A DNA stretch of 64,000 nt from CALIZF01 sp046292445 (lineage in GTDB: Bacteria > Pseudomonadota > Alphaproteobacteria > Rhodobacterales > Rhodobacteraceae): NCBI GenBank assembly GCA_046292445.1, contig JBKBQT010000001.1, forward strand, positions 292,144 to 356,143, written 5' to 3'. Positions 16,775-24,880 of this stretch are shown piece by piece. The position numbers and the translations under genes are program-made. How positions within the stretch are numbered: position 1 is the first letter of the stretch; every line of letters starts with the position of its first letter. The notes under the pieces were generated by a model. It saw nothing but the letters and a program-made list of their open reading frames with translations. It was not told where the DNA came from and did no database searches.

Positions 16775-16792
16775 GGCCCTGCTGGCAGGGCC
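16775..16792. repeat. 18-bp palindrome in the serC-serA gap (copy 1)
   Basis: GGCCCTGCTGGCAGGGCC is an exact inverted repeat (8-bp arms, TG centre). An identical copy lies at 42337-42354 in the potD-potB gap. Both are inside operons, between co-oriented genes. As RNA it gives a very stable hairpin without a U-run, suggesting a dispersed palindromic element affecting transcript stability or partial termination. Confidence 0.7.
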
Positions 16793-16815
16793 ACCTGCAG
16801 CGTCAAGGCGGCGCG

Positions 16816-17973
16816 TCAGGCGGCGCGGGGGAGGGCGGCGATCTCGGCCGCGAAGGCCCAGTCGATCCACGGCATCAAGGCGGCGACATCGGCCGTGTTC
16901 ACCGTCGCGCCGCACCAGATGCGCAGGCCGGGCGGGGCATCGCGGTAGGCGCCGGCGTCGAGCGCCACGCCCGCCTTCTCCAGCCGCGCCGTCACCGCCT
17001 TGGCGAAGGCCGCCCCGTCGGTGATGCGCGGATCGGCGAAGCGCAGGCAGACGCTCGTGCAGGATGCGGTTTCGGGCGCCTCGGCCAGATTGGCGATCCA
17101 GGGGCGCGTGGCCACGAAATCGGCGATCACCCCCGCATTCGCCTCGCACCGCGCGATCAATGCCGGCAGGCCGCCGATGGCCTCGGCCCATTTCAATGCG
17201 ACGATATAGTCCTCGACGCAGAGCATCGAGGGGGTGTTGATCGTCTCGCCCTTGAAGATGCCCTCGTTGAGCTTGCCCTTGGAGGTCAGGCGAAAGATCT
17301 TCGGCAGCGGCCAGGGCGGCGAATAGGTTTCCAGCCGCTCGACGGCGCGCGGGCCGAGCACGATCACGCCATGCGCCGCCTCGCCGCCCAGCACCTTCTG
17401 CCAGGAAAAGGTCGTCACATCGAGCTTGTCCCAAGGCAGGTCCATCGCGAAGGCCGCCGATGTCGCATCGCAGATCGTGAGCCCCTTGCGGTCCGCGGGG
17501 ATCACATCGCCATTCGGCACCCGGACGCCCGAGGTCGTGCCGTTCCAGGTGAACACCACGTCGCGGTCCCAGTCGACGGCCGCGAGGTCGGGCAGGCGGC
17601 CGTAAGGTGCCGTCGTGACCTTTGCGTCGAGTTTCAACTGCTTGACCGCATCGGTCACCCAGCCCTCGCCGAAGGATTCCCACGCGAGCATCTCGACCGG
17701 GCGCGCCCCGAGCAGCGTCCACATCGCCATTTCCACCGCGCCGGTGTCCGAGGCGGGAACGATCCCGATCCGGTAATCCGCAGGAATGCCGAGCACGGCG
17801 CGCGTGCGCTCGATCGCTTCGGCCAGCTTCGCCTTGCCGACCGCGGCACGATGCGACCGCCCGAGGGGCGCGTCGGCGAGCAGGTCGAGCGAGAAACCGG
17901 GGATCTTGGCGCAGGGGCCGGAAGAAAAGCGCGGATTGGCCGGGCGCGCAGCCGGAACGGGCAGGTCAGACAT
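16816..17973 (-). CDS. serC: Phosphoserine aminotransferase
   Basis: PLP enzyme (385 aa) converting 3-phosphohydroxypyruvate and glutamate to phosphoserine. The start RPANPRFSSGPCAKIPG is typical of the alphaproteobacterial (Methanosarcina-like) SerC type; the PLP lysine is K193 in TTFSWQKVLGGE. A GGAAGGA box precedes the ATG at 17973. First gene of the serC-serA operon, divergent from serB across 227 bases. The length agrees with the family, and all conserved blocks (WNGTTSG, CDATSAAF) are present. Confidence 0.96.
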   Translation of the reverse strand: MSDLPVPAARPANPRFSSGPCAKIPGFSLDLLADAPLGRSHRAAVGKAKLAEAIERTRAVLGIPADYRIGIVPASDTGAVEMAMWTLLGARPVEMLAWESFGEGWVTDAVKQLKLDAKVTTAPYGRLPDLAAVDWDRDVVFTWNGTTSGVRVPNGDVIPADRKGLTICDATSAAFAMDLPWDKLDVTTFSWQKVLGGEAAHGVIVLGPRAVERLETYSPPWPLPKIFRLTSKGKLNEGIFKGETINTPSMLCVEDYIVALKWAEAIGGLPALIARCEANAGVIADFVATRPWIANLAEAPETASCTSVCLRFADPRITDGAAFAKAVTARLEKAGVALDAGAYRDAPPGLRIWCGATVNTADVAALMPWIDWAFAAEIAALPRAA

Positions 17974-18200
17974 GGTATCCTTCCAGATATATGCCCTTCG
18001 TTGGGGAAGGGTGTCCCGCTGCGGCGCATACGCCGGGCCGTCGCGCCGCGCAAGGGGGATCTTCGCCAAGGGGGCGTCGGCGGCCGATCGGCCGCGCCGC
18101 GGTCCCTGTGTATCCGAACGAACATTCGAACACCGAAGCGCAGTCCGCTCTGGCCGGCGGGCGGCTGCCGCGGTATCGCTGCGTTGTCCGGAGGCCGTAC
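17974..18200. promoter_or_regulatory. Divergent serC/serB promoter region
   Basis: This 227-base gap separates the divergent serC and serB genes and must contain both promoters. It is more AT-rich close to serC (GATATATG at 17987-17994). A small inverted repeat, CCCTTC (17994-17999) and GAAGGG (18006-18011), lies in the serC leader. A CGAACGAACATTCGAAC stretch near 18117-18133 contains repeated GAAC units and might be an operator. No consensus promoter stands out. Confidence 0.35.
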
Positions 18201-19073
18201 ATGTTCGTTGCCACACTGATCGCCAACCCGTCCCGCAGACCGCTCGATCGCGCCGCGGTCGAGGCGCTCCGCGATGCCTGGGGCGGCGGGACGGCGCGCT
18301 GGCTCGCCCCCGGCACGGCGGCCGAGTTCGACCTGCCCGCCGTTCCGGCCGATGCGCGCGATGCCTGGGCGGGCCTGCAGGGCCTCGGCTTCGATCTGTG
18401 CTGGCAGCCTGCTGCGGGGCGGCGCAAGGCACTGCTGCTGGCCGACATGGATTCGACGATGATCGAGCAGGAGTGCATCGACGAACTGGCCGATGTCGCC
18501 GGGGTCGGGGCCGAGGTCGCGGCGATCACGCGCCGGGCGATGAACGGCGAGCTGGATTTCGAAGGCGCGCTGCGCGAACGGGTGGCCTTGCTGGCCGGCC
18601 TTCCCGAATCCGCCATCGCCGAGGTGCTGGACCGCCGCATCACCCATACCCCCGGCGGCGCGACGCTGGTCGCCACGATGCGGGCGAACGGGGGCTATTG
18701 CGCGCTGGTGTCGGGCGGCTTCACCGCCTTCACCGGACCGGTCGCAGCGGCACTCGGCTTTGACGAACATCGCGCCAACCGGCTGGTGATCGCGGCGGGC
18801 CGGCTCGCTGGGCGCGTGGAGGAGCCGATCCTCGGCCGCGCCGCCAAGGTCGCCGCGCTTGACGATCTCTGCGCGCGTCTGGGGATCGGACCGGAGCGGG
18901 CGATGGCGGTCGGCGACGGTGCCAATGACCTCGGCATGCTCAAGGCGGCGGGCGCGGGTGTCGCGCTGCATGCCAAGCCGGCGGTGCAGGCCGAGGTCAG
19001 CCTGCGGGTGAACCACGGCGACCTGACGGCGCTGCTCTACCTGCAAGGCTATGCGGCGGCCGATTTCGCCTGA
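18201..19073 (+). CDS. serB: Phosphoserine phosphatase
   Basis: HAD-superfamily phosphatase (290 aa), last step of serine synthesis. Catalytic motif I DMDSTMIEQE is near residues 83-92, motif II is in VSGGFTAFTG, and motif III/IV GDGANDLGML lies near 237-246. An approximately 75-residue N-terminal domain precedes the HAD core. The ATG at 18201 is preceded by a GGAGG box (18190-18194); the longer open frame upstream has no support. Together with serC and serA on the other side of the gap it completes the phosphorylated serine pathway in one locus. Confidence 0.96.
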   Translation: MFVATLIANPSRRPLDRAAVEALRDAWGGGTARWLAPGTAAEFDLPAVPADARDAWAGLQGLGFDLCWQPAAGRRKALLLADMDSTMIEQECIDELADVAGVGAEVAAITRRAMNGELDFEGALRERVALLAGLPESAIAEVLDRRITHTPGGATLVATMRANGGYCALVSGGFTAFTGPVAAALGFDEHRANRLVIAAGRLAGRVEEPILGRAAKVAALDDLCARLGIGPERAMAVGDGANDLGMLKAAGAGVALHAKPAVQAEVSLRVNHGDLTALLYLQGYAAADFA

Positions 19074-19076
19074 GGC

Positions 19077-19619
19077 TCAGCCGGGCGGCGCGGCCTCGGG
19101 CGGCCAGGGCCGCGTGCCCTCTGCCGCGGCCCAGGCAGCGACCCAGTCGGGCAGCGACGGGCTGTCGCCCGCGATCCCCATCGCTGCGGCCAGCCGCGCA
19201 GGCGGCACGATGCCCGCGGCCGACGTGCAGGCCGACCGGATCAGCGCCTGCGACGTGCATTCGCCCGCCCGCCACATGGACTGGTCGAGGTAGAGGAACC
19301 GCGCATCCCAGCCCATCAGGCGGGTGACCATCGTCACCCGGTCGAACGCGCGCACCCGGCGACGATAGCGCACGGACGATCCGGCCACCGTCATCCCCCA
19401 GCCCTCACGCCGCAGCACCGCGATCAGGCCGACCCGCATCGAGAACGGCAGGCGGCCGAGATCGTAGAGCGTCAGCGTCCGTCCGTTGTTGAGCTCCATC
19501 CACGGGTCTATGTCCCAGGGCCAGCACCGGTGCCGCGATACATGCGGCGCGAACGGGCCGAGCGGCGGCAGGCGGCGGGCCTCGGCCATCGCGACCATCA
19601 TGCGGACATAGGGATACAT
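19077..19619 (-). CDS. Thioesterase-like hot-dog fold protein
   Basis: Probable acyl-CoA thioesterase of 180 aa. The segment CWPWDIDPWMELNNGRTLTLYDLGR resembles the catalytic helix region of 4-hydroxybenzoyl-CoA-type thioesterases (Asp and Asn-Asn-Gly before a long helix), followed by a beta-rich hot-dog core with MTVAGSSVRYRRRVRAFD. A GGAGG box precedes the ATG at 19619. Its end is three bases from the convergent serB end. The substrate is unknown. Confidence 0.72.
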   Translation of the reverse strand: MYPYVRMMVAMAEARRLPPLGPFAPHVSRHRCWPWDIDPWMELNNGRTLTLYDLGRLPFSMRVGLIAVLRREGWGMTVAGSSVRYRRRVRAFDRVTMVTRLMGWDARFLYLDQSMWRAGECTSQALIRSACTSAAGIVPPARLAAAMGIAGDSPSLPDWVAAWAAAEGTRPWPPEAAPPG

Positions 19620-19772
19620 CGGGCACCTCCGGCGCTGCCGCATCGCCCGCGCGCCCGCCCGCGTCAAGCGTTCCGCTGCGGCGCCGCATCATGCGCCGCG
19701 CAGCGAAAGCCGGTTGCCCCCGGGCGCCCGCGCCATTACCTCTGACGGGCCGAAACCATGCGGGAGCCTGCG

Positions 19773-20057
19773 ATGTCGTCCATCCTCCAGATCATCCTGC
19801 TGATCCTCAGCGTGGCGCAGTTCATCATCATTGCGCATATCATTCTGAGCTGGCTGGTGAATTTTCAGGTACTCAACCTGCGCCAGCCGCTTGTGGCGCA
19901 GATCTGGGACGGGCTGAACCGCATCGTGGAGCCGGTCTATTCCCGCGTGCGGCAAGTGGTGCCGATCATGGGCGGGATCGACCTCGCGCCGCTCGTGGTG
20001 CTGATCGCGGTCTATGCGCTGCGCATCGTGATCGTGAACAACGCCTACGCGCTCTGA
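19773..20057 (+). CDS. YggT family membrane protein
   Basis: Small inner-membrane protein (94 aa) with two hydrophobic segments, residues about 5-28 and 65-88, flanking the conserved PVYSRVRQVVPIMGGIDLAPL region that defines the YggT family. Relatives are implicated in osmotic tolerance or cell-envelope organisation, without a settled biochemical role. The ATG at 19773 follows a GGGAG box; an ATG five codons earlier is an alternative. It precedes recQ by 58 bases in the same direction. Confidence 0.88.
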   Translation: MSSILQIILLILSVAQFIIIAHIILSWLVNFQVLNLRQPLVAQIWDGLNRIVEPVYSRVRQVVPIMGGIDLAPLVVLIAVYALRIVIVNNAYAL

Positions 20058-20115
20058 TCTTCACCGCGCATGAGCCATGGGTGCGCACCCTGTGCCCGCC
20101 CCCGGCGGGATACCG

Positions 20116-22161
20116 ATGACCGACCCTGCATCGCTTCTGTCCTCCGTTTTCGGATTTCCGGCGTTCCGGCCGGGCCAGGCCGAGATCGTGGCGGCCGTGA
20201 CCGCGGGGCGGGACACGCTGGCCATCATGCCGACCGGGGGCGGCAAGTCGCTCTGCTATCAGCTTCCGGCGCTTTGCCGGGGGGGCGTGACGCTGGTCAT
20301 CTCGCCGCTCATCGCGCTGATGCGCGATCAGGTGCGGGCGCTCTCGGCGCTTGGCATCGAGGCCGGGGCGCTCACCTCTGGCAACACCGACGGCGAGACG
20401 GCCGGCGTCTGGGACCGGCTGAACGACGGGCGGCTGCGGCTTCTCTACATGGCACCCGAACGGCTGGGCGCGGCCGGCACGCCGGCGTTCCTGCGCCGCA
20501 TCGGCGTGTCGCTGATCGCAGTGGACGAGGCGCATTGCGTCAGCCAGTGGGGCCATGACTTCCGCCCCGACTATCTGCGCATCGGCGATTTGCGCGCCGC
20601 GCTCGATGTGCCGCTCGCAGCCTTTACCGCTACCGCCGACCCCGAGACCCGGGCCGAGATCGTCGCCCGCCTGTTCGGTGGCCGCGACCCCCAGGTGTTC
20701 CTGCGCGGCTTCGACCGGCCGAACATCCATCTTGCCTTCGCCGCCAAGGACCGCCCGCGCGAACAGCTTCTGGCCTTTGCCGCCGCGCGGCGCGGCCTGC
20801 CCGGCATCGTCTATTGCGCCACGCGCGCGCGCACCGAAACGCTGGCCGAGGCGCTGCGCGCCGCCGGCCATGCCGCCGTCGCCTATCACGGCGGGATGGA
20901 GGCCGAGCCGCGCCGGCACGTCGAGGAACGGTTCCAGCGCGAGGACGGGCTGATCGTCGCGGCGACGGTCGCCTTCGGGATGGGGATCGACAAGCCGGAT
21001 ATCCGCTGGGTCGCCCATGCCGACCTGCCCAAGTCGATCGAGGGGTATTACCAGGAGATCGGTCGGGCGGGCCGCGACGGCGCCCCGGCCGAGACGCTTA
21101 CGCTCTACGGCCCCGACGACATCCGCCTGCGCCGCGCCCAGATCGACGAGGGGCTGGCCCCGCCCGAGCGCAAGGCGGCCGACCATGTCCGGCTCAACGC
21201 GCTGCTCGGTCTGGCCGAGGCGACGGGCTGCCGTCGGGTGCGCCTTCTGGCCTATTTCGGCGAGGAGGCCGGCCCCTGCGGCCGCTGCGACCTGTGCGAC
21301 CGTCCGGCCGACGTTTTCGACGGCACCGAGGCGGTGCGCAAGGCGCTGTCGGCGATCCTGCGCACCGGCGAGTGGTTCGGCGCAGGGCACCTGACCGACA
21401 TCCTGACCGGCAACGCCACGCCCAAGGTGCGCGAGCGCGGGCACGACCGGCTGCCGACCTTCGGCGTCGGGCGCGATGTGCCCAAATCGGCCTGGGGCGG
21501 CATCTTTCGCCAGATGCTGGGGCGCGATCTGATCCGCCCCGATCCAGAACGCCATGGCGCCTTGCGCCTGACCGAGGCGGCACGGCCCGTGCTGCGCGGC
21601 GAGGCGGCGGTGGAGCTGCGCCGCGATGCGGCGGCCGCTGCGGCGCGGCCCGAGGCGCGGGCCCTGGTCAGCGACGAGGATGCCTGGCTGCTCGCCGCGC
21701 TCAAGGCGCGGCGGCGCGAACTGGCCGAGGCGCAGCGGGTGCCGGCCTATGTCGTCTTTGCCGACCGCACGCTGATCGAGATGGCCGAGCGGCGGCCCGT
21801 TACGCTCGATGCGATGGCAGGGATCACTGGGGTGGGGGCGAAAAAGCTCGAAACCTACGGCGCGGCCTTTCTGGAGGTGATCGCCGGCGCGCCGCCGCCC
21901 GACCCGCATCCGGCGCGGCGGGCGCTGGCCGGCCAGGCGGCGGGGGCGCTTTTCGACCGGCTCGAGGAGATTCAGGTGGCGCTCGCGCGCGGCGCCGACG
22001 GCACGGGCAAGCCGCTGAGCTGCTCCGCGGCCACGCTGCGCCTCATAGCCGAGCGGCGGCCGCACAGCCTCGCCGCGCTCGAAGCCATGCCGGGCATGGG
22101 GCCGCACAAGGCCGAACGGTTCGGCCCCGCCTTCCTTGCCGCGATTGCCGAGGCCGATTGA
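20116..22161 (+). CDS. recQ: ATP-dependent DNA helicase RecQ
   Basis: 3'-5' DNA helicase (681 aa) for recombination repair. Walker A PTGGGKS is at 39-45, DEAH at 137-140, and helicase motif VI QEIGRAGRDG near 315-324. The RQC zinc site is formed by C372, C388, C391 and C394. Two HRDC-like segments follow at the C-terminus (around 530-600 and 618-681), the second shorter; E. coli RecQ has one. The ATG at 20116 was preferred to one 13 codons upstream because it gives the usual short N-terminus. Converges with the hybrid kinase gene. Confidence 0.96.
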   Translation: MTDPASLLSSVFGFPAFRPGQAEIVAAVTAGRDTLAIMPTGGGKSLCYQLPALCRGGVTLVISPLIALMRDQVRALSALGIEAGALTSGNTDGETAGVWDRLNDGRLRLLYMAPERLGAAGTPAFLRRIGVSLIAVDEAHCVSQWGHDFRPDYLRIGDLRAALDVPLAAFTATADPETRAEIVARLFGGRDPQVFLRGFDRPNIHLAFAAKDRPREQLLAFAAARRGLPGIVYCATRARTETLAEALRAAGHAAVAYHGGMEAEPRRHVEERFQREDGLIVAATVAFGMGIDKPDIRWVAHADLPKSIEGYYQEIGRAGRDGAPAETLTLYGPDDIRLRRAQIDEGLAPPERKAADHVRLNALLGLAEATGCRRVRLLAYFGEEAGPCGRCDLCDRPADVFDGTEAVRKALSAILRTGEWFGAGHLTDILTGNATPKVRERGHDRLPTFGVGRDVPKSAWGGIFRQMLGRDLIRPDPERHGALRLTEAARPVLRGEAAVELRRDAAAAAARPEARALVSDEDAWLLAALKARRRELAEAQRVPAYVVFADRTLIEMAERRPVTLDAMAGITGVGAKKLETYGAAFLEVIAGAPPPDPHPARRALAGQAAGALFDRLEEIQVALARGADGTGKPLSCSAATLRLIAERRPHSLAALEAMPGMGPHKAERFGPAFLAAIAEAD

Positions 22162-22170
22162 CGCTCGGCG

Positions 22171-24720
22171 CTATCCGCCGGTTTCGGGTTCGATCGTCCG
22201 CATGTCGGGTCGCCATGCGGCGATGATCGTCTCGACGATGGCGGCGCGCCGCAGCGGCTTGGTCAGGTAGCGGTCGATGCCCGCGGCGATCGCTTCATCC
22301 GCATCCCCGTCGAGCGCATGGGCGGTGAGTGCGACGATCGGCACCCGCCCGCCCCGCGTTGCCTCCTCGAGGCGGATCGCGCGGGCGGCTTCGCGCCCGT
22401 CCATCTCGGGCATCGAGATGTCCATGAACACAAGATCGGGGCTCCAGCTGCGCCAAAGGTCCACCGCCTCGCGCCCGTTCGCGGCGAATTCGACCTCGAC
22501 GTCGAGATCGCGCACCATCTTGCGGAACACGAGCTGATTGGTGCGGTTGTCCTCGGCAGTCAGGATGCGCATCGGCCTTTGGCCGGTGGACGCCTTGACT
22601 GGTAGCGGGACGGACGGGGGGGCAGGCGCCGAAAGCGCCCGCAGGCGGCGGAAAAGCTCGCTGCGCAGGATCGGCTTCTGCAGGATCGCGGCCAGTTCGG
22701 CCGCGCCTTCCCCCTCGCGTGCATGGGCCGGGTTGGACGACAGCAGCACCACCGGCATCCGGTGCCCTGCCGCCCTGAGGCGCAGCGTGAAGGCCAGACC
22801 GTCCATCTCGGGCATGTCGTGGTCGGTCAGCACCACATCGGGCGGCGGCCCGCGCTCCAGCGCCTCGAGCGCCTCGGCCCCGGTGCGGCACAGCGTGGCG
22901 GCGACCCCGGCGGTGGCCAGTTGCCGCTCGAGGATGGTGCGGTTGATGAACTGGTCGTCCAGCACCAGCGCACGGCGGATCGTCACCGGCGCCTCGGGCG
23001 CGGCGCCGCCATCCTCGGCCACCGGCAGCGACAGGCGGAAACCGAAGCAGGATCCGCGCCCGAGCTCCGATTCGACCCAGATCGTGCCCCCCATCCGCTC
23101 TACCAGCCGCTTGGTGATCGCAAGGCCGAGCCCCGTCCCCTCGAACTTGCGGTTCGCCGCATCCTCGACCTGGTTGAACTCGCCGAAGATGTGGCCGATG
23201 TGCTCGGGCGCGATGCCGATCCCGGTATCCTCGATCGTGATGTGGAGCTGCTGGAGCCCACCCTCGGCCTCGAGCCCGACGACCCGGATCAGCACATGCC
23301 CCTTTTCGGTGAACTTGACCGCATTGCCGGCGAGGTTCGTCAGGACCTGCCGCAGGCGGCCCGGATCCCCGACATAGCGCGTGGGCAGGAACATGTCGTA
23401 GTCGATCAGGATGTCGATCCCCCGCGGCAGCGCCCGCGGCTGGAGCAGCATCGCGACCTCGTGGATCGTGCGTTCGAGATCGAAGGGCTCGGGGTAAAGC
23501 GTGAGCCGTTCCGCCTCGATCTTGGAATAGTCGAGGATGTCGTTGATGATCGACAAGAGCGCCTCGCCCGATGACTTGATCGTCTCGGCAAAGAGGCGCT
23601 GTTCCTCGGTCAGCGCGGTATCGCACAGCAGTTCGGCCATCCCGACAACACCATTCATCGGCGTGCGGATCTCGTGGCTCATGTTGGCGAGGAAGGCCGA
23701 CTTGGCGCGATTCGCCGCCTCGGCCTCGGCCCGGGCCGCCTCGAGCTCGGCCTGGCGGGTCTTGTCGGCGGTCACGTCGATGCGCAGGCTCACCCGGCCG
23801 CCGTCGGGCGTGGCGCGGTCGATCACGCGCAGCGTGCGGCCGTTCGCCACCGAAACTTCCATCTCACCCTCGGCGGCGCGATAGACGGCCAGACGCTCCG
23901 CGATGAACGCCTCCTCGCGGCCGGCGGCGTCCGGGTAGTGGCCGGCCATGACCCGCGCCCGCACAAGATCGGCAAGCGTGATGCCGGGTCGGATCAGATG
24001 CGCCGTCTCCGGCATCGAATCGCGATACTTCGCGTTGGCGATGACCAGCCGTTCATCCTTGTCGAAGAGGATGAACCCGTCGGGCAGCGCGTCGAGCGCG
24101 GCGAGGATGCGCATCTGGTCGGTGATGTTGAGCGCGAGGGTCACCATGTCGCCGTCGCGCGCGCGCCGGTCGACAAGGCGCACCCACATCCCGGCGCTGA
24201 ACCGCACCACGACCGGCGGGATCGGATCGGCGTCCCATCGTGCCTGCATCCGCGCGATGAACGCCTCGGGCGCCTCGCCTTCGGTCTCGATGACGCCGCG
24301 TTCGACCGACAGGCGGATCAGGTCGGTATAGGCGATGCCCGGCGCGACCTCGCGGTGACCCTCGAAGGGCTGCAGGTAGGCGCGATTCGCCCCCACCATC
24401 CGCCCGGCCGCATCGAAGACCGCGAAGCCGTCGCGGATCGTGTTGATCGAATCCCACAGCCGCCGTTCGGCCATGACGGCCGCGGTATGCGCGCGCTCCA
24501 GATCGCAGAGGAACCGGGTATTCTGGCCCTTGAGCGTCTGCGCCTCGGACCGCGCCGAGGCGGCGACATGCCGCTGCTCGACGATCTGCGCGTTGAGGGC
24601 GCGGGCATGCAGCGCCAGCTTTTCGTTCGCCGCCTGCAACTCGCGGTTTTTCTGCTCCAGCATCCGCTCAGCCGCAAGGCGCGCGCGTCGTTCCTTTGCA
24701 AGACGTTCCGTGAAATCCAT
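22171..24720 (-). CDS. Soluble hybrid sensor histidine kinase with two PAS and two receiver domains
   Basis: Cytoplasmic signalling protein of 849 aa. An N-terminal coiled coil (about 5-85) is followed by two PAS-like domains (about 88-200 and 205-320), the HisKA domain with phospho-acceptor H349 (SHEIRTPMN), an HATPase domain (GTGLGLAI near 550) and two receiver domains (about 585-700, with TDHDMPEMDG; about 725-845, with FMDISMPEMDG). No transmembrane helix or Hpt domain is present. The layout resembles phosphorelay kinases that pass phosphate to a separate Hpt protein. The signal and target are unknown. The ATG at 24720 has an AGGCGG box. No partner regulator lies nearby. Confidence 0.9.
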   Translation of the reverse strand: MDFTERLAKERRARLAAERMLEQKNRELQAANEKLALHARALNAQIVEQRHVAASARSEAQTLKGQNTRFLCDLERAHTAAVMAERRLWDSINTIRDGFAVFDAAGRMVGANRAYLQPFEGHREVAPGIAYTDLIRLSVERGVIETEGEAPEAFIARMQARWDADPIPPVVVRFSAGMWVRLVDRRARDGDMVTLALNITDQMRILAALDALPDGFILFDKDERLVIANAKYRDSMPETAHLIRPGITLADLVRARVMAGHYPDAAGREEAFIAERLAVYRAAEGEMEVSVANGRTLRVIDRATPDGGRVSLRIDVTADKTRQAELEAARAEAEAANRAKSAFLANMSHEIRTPMNGVVGMAELLCDTALTEEQRLFAETIKSSGEALLSIINDILDYSKIEAERLTLYPEPFDLERTIHEVAMLLQPRALPRGIDILIDYDMFLPTRYVGDPGRLRQVLTNLAGNAVKFTEKGHVLIRVVGLEAEGGLQQLHITIEDTGIGIAPEHIGHIFGEFNQVEDAANRKFEGTGLGLAITKRLVERMGGTIWVESELGRGSCFGFRLSLPVAEDGGAAPEAPVTIRRALVLDDQFINRTILERQLATAGVAATLCRTGAEALEALERGPPPDVVLTDHDMPEMDGLAFTLRLRAAGHRMPVVLLSSNPAHAREGEGAAELAAILQKPILRSELFRRLRALSAPAPPSVPLPVKASTGQRPMRILTAEDNRTNQLVFRKMVRDLDVEVEFAANGREAVDLWRSWSPDLVFMDISMPEMDGREAARAIRLEEATRGGRVPIVALTAHALDGDADEAIAAGIDRYLTKPLRRAAIVETIIAAWRPDMRTIEPETGG

Positions 24721-24880
24721 TCCGCCTGCCCGCGCGCCCCCGTCGGCCTGCCAGCGCGGCCCCGCGCGCAGTCTGGCCACTGTGCCGTGAATCCTTGGTT
24801 AACCGAACCACGACGATCGCGCGTCTGGACAGACTCGCGCGCCGCGTGGCATCGTCGCAGGCGGTGCAGGGGGTGGTGCG

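Noticed and set aside
15055..18219. Open frame of about 1050 codons on the plus strand across serA and serC
   Set aside because: It is antisense to two unmistakable serine biosynthesis genes, has no ribosome site, and encodes a biased, domain-free sequence.
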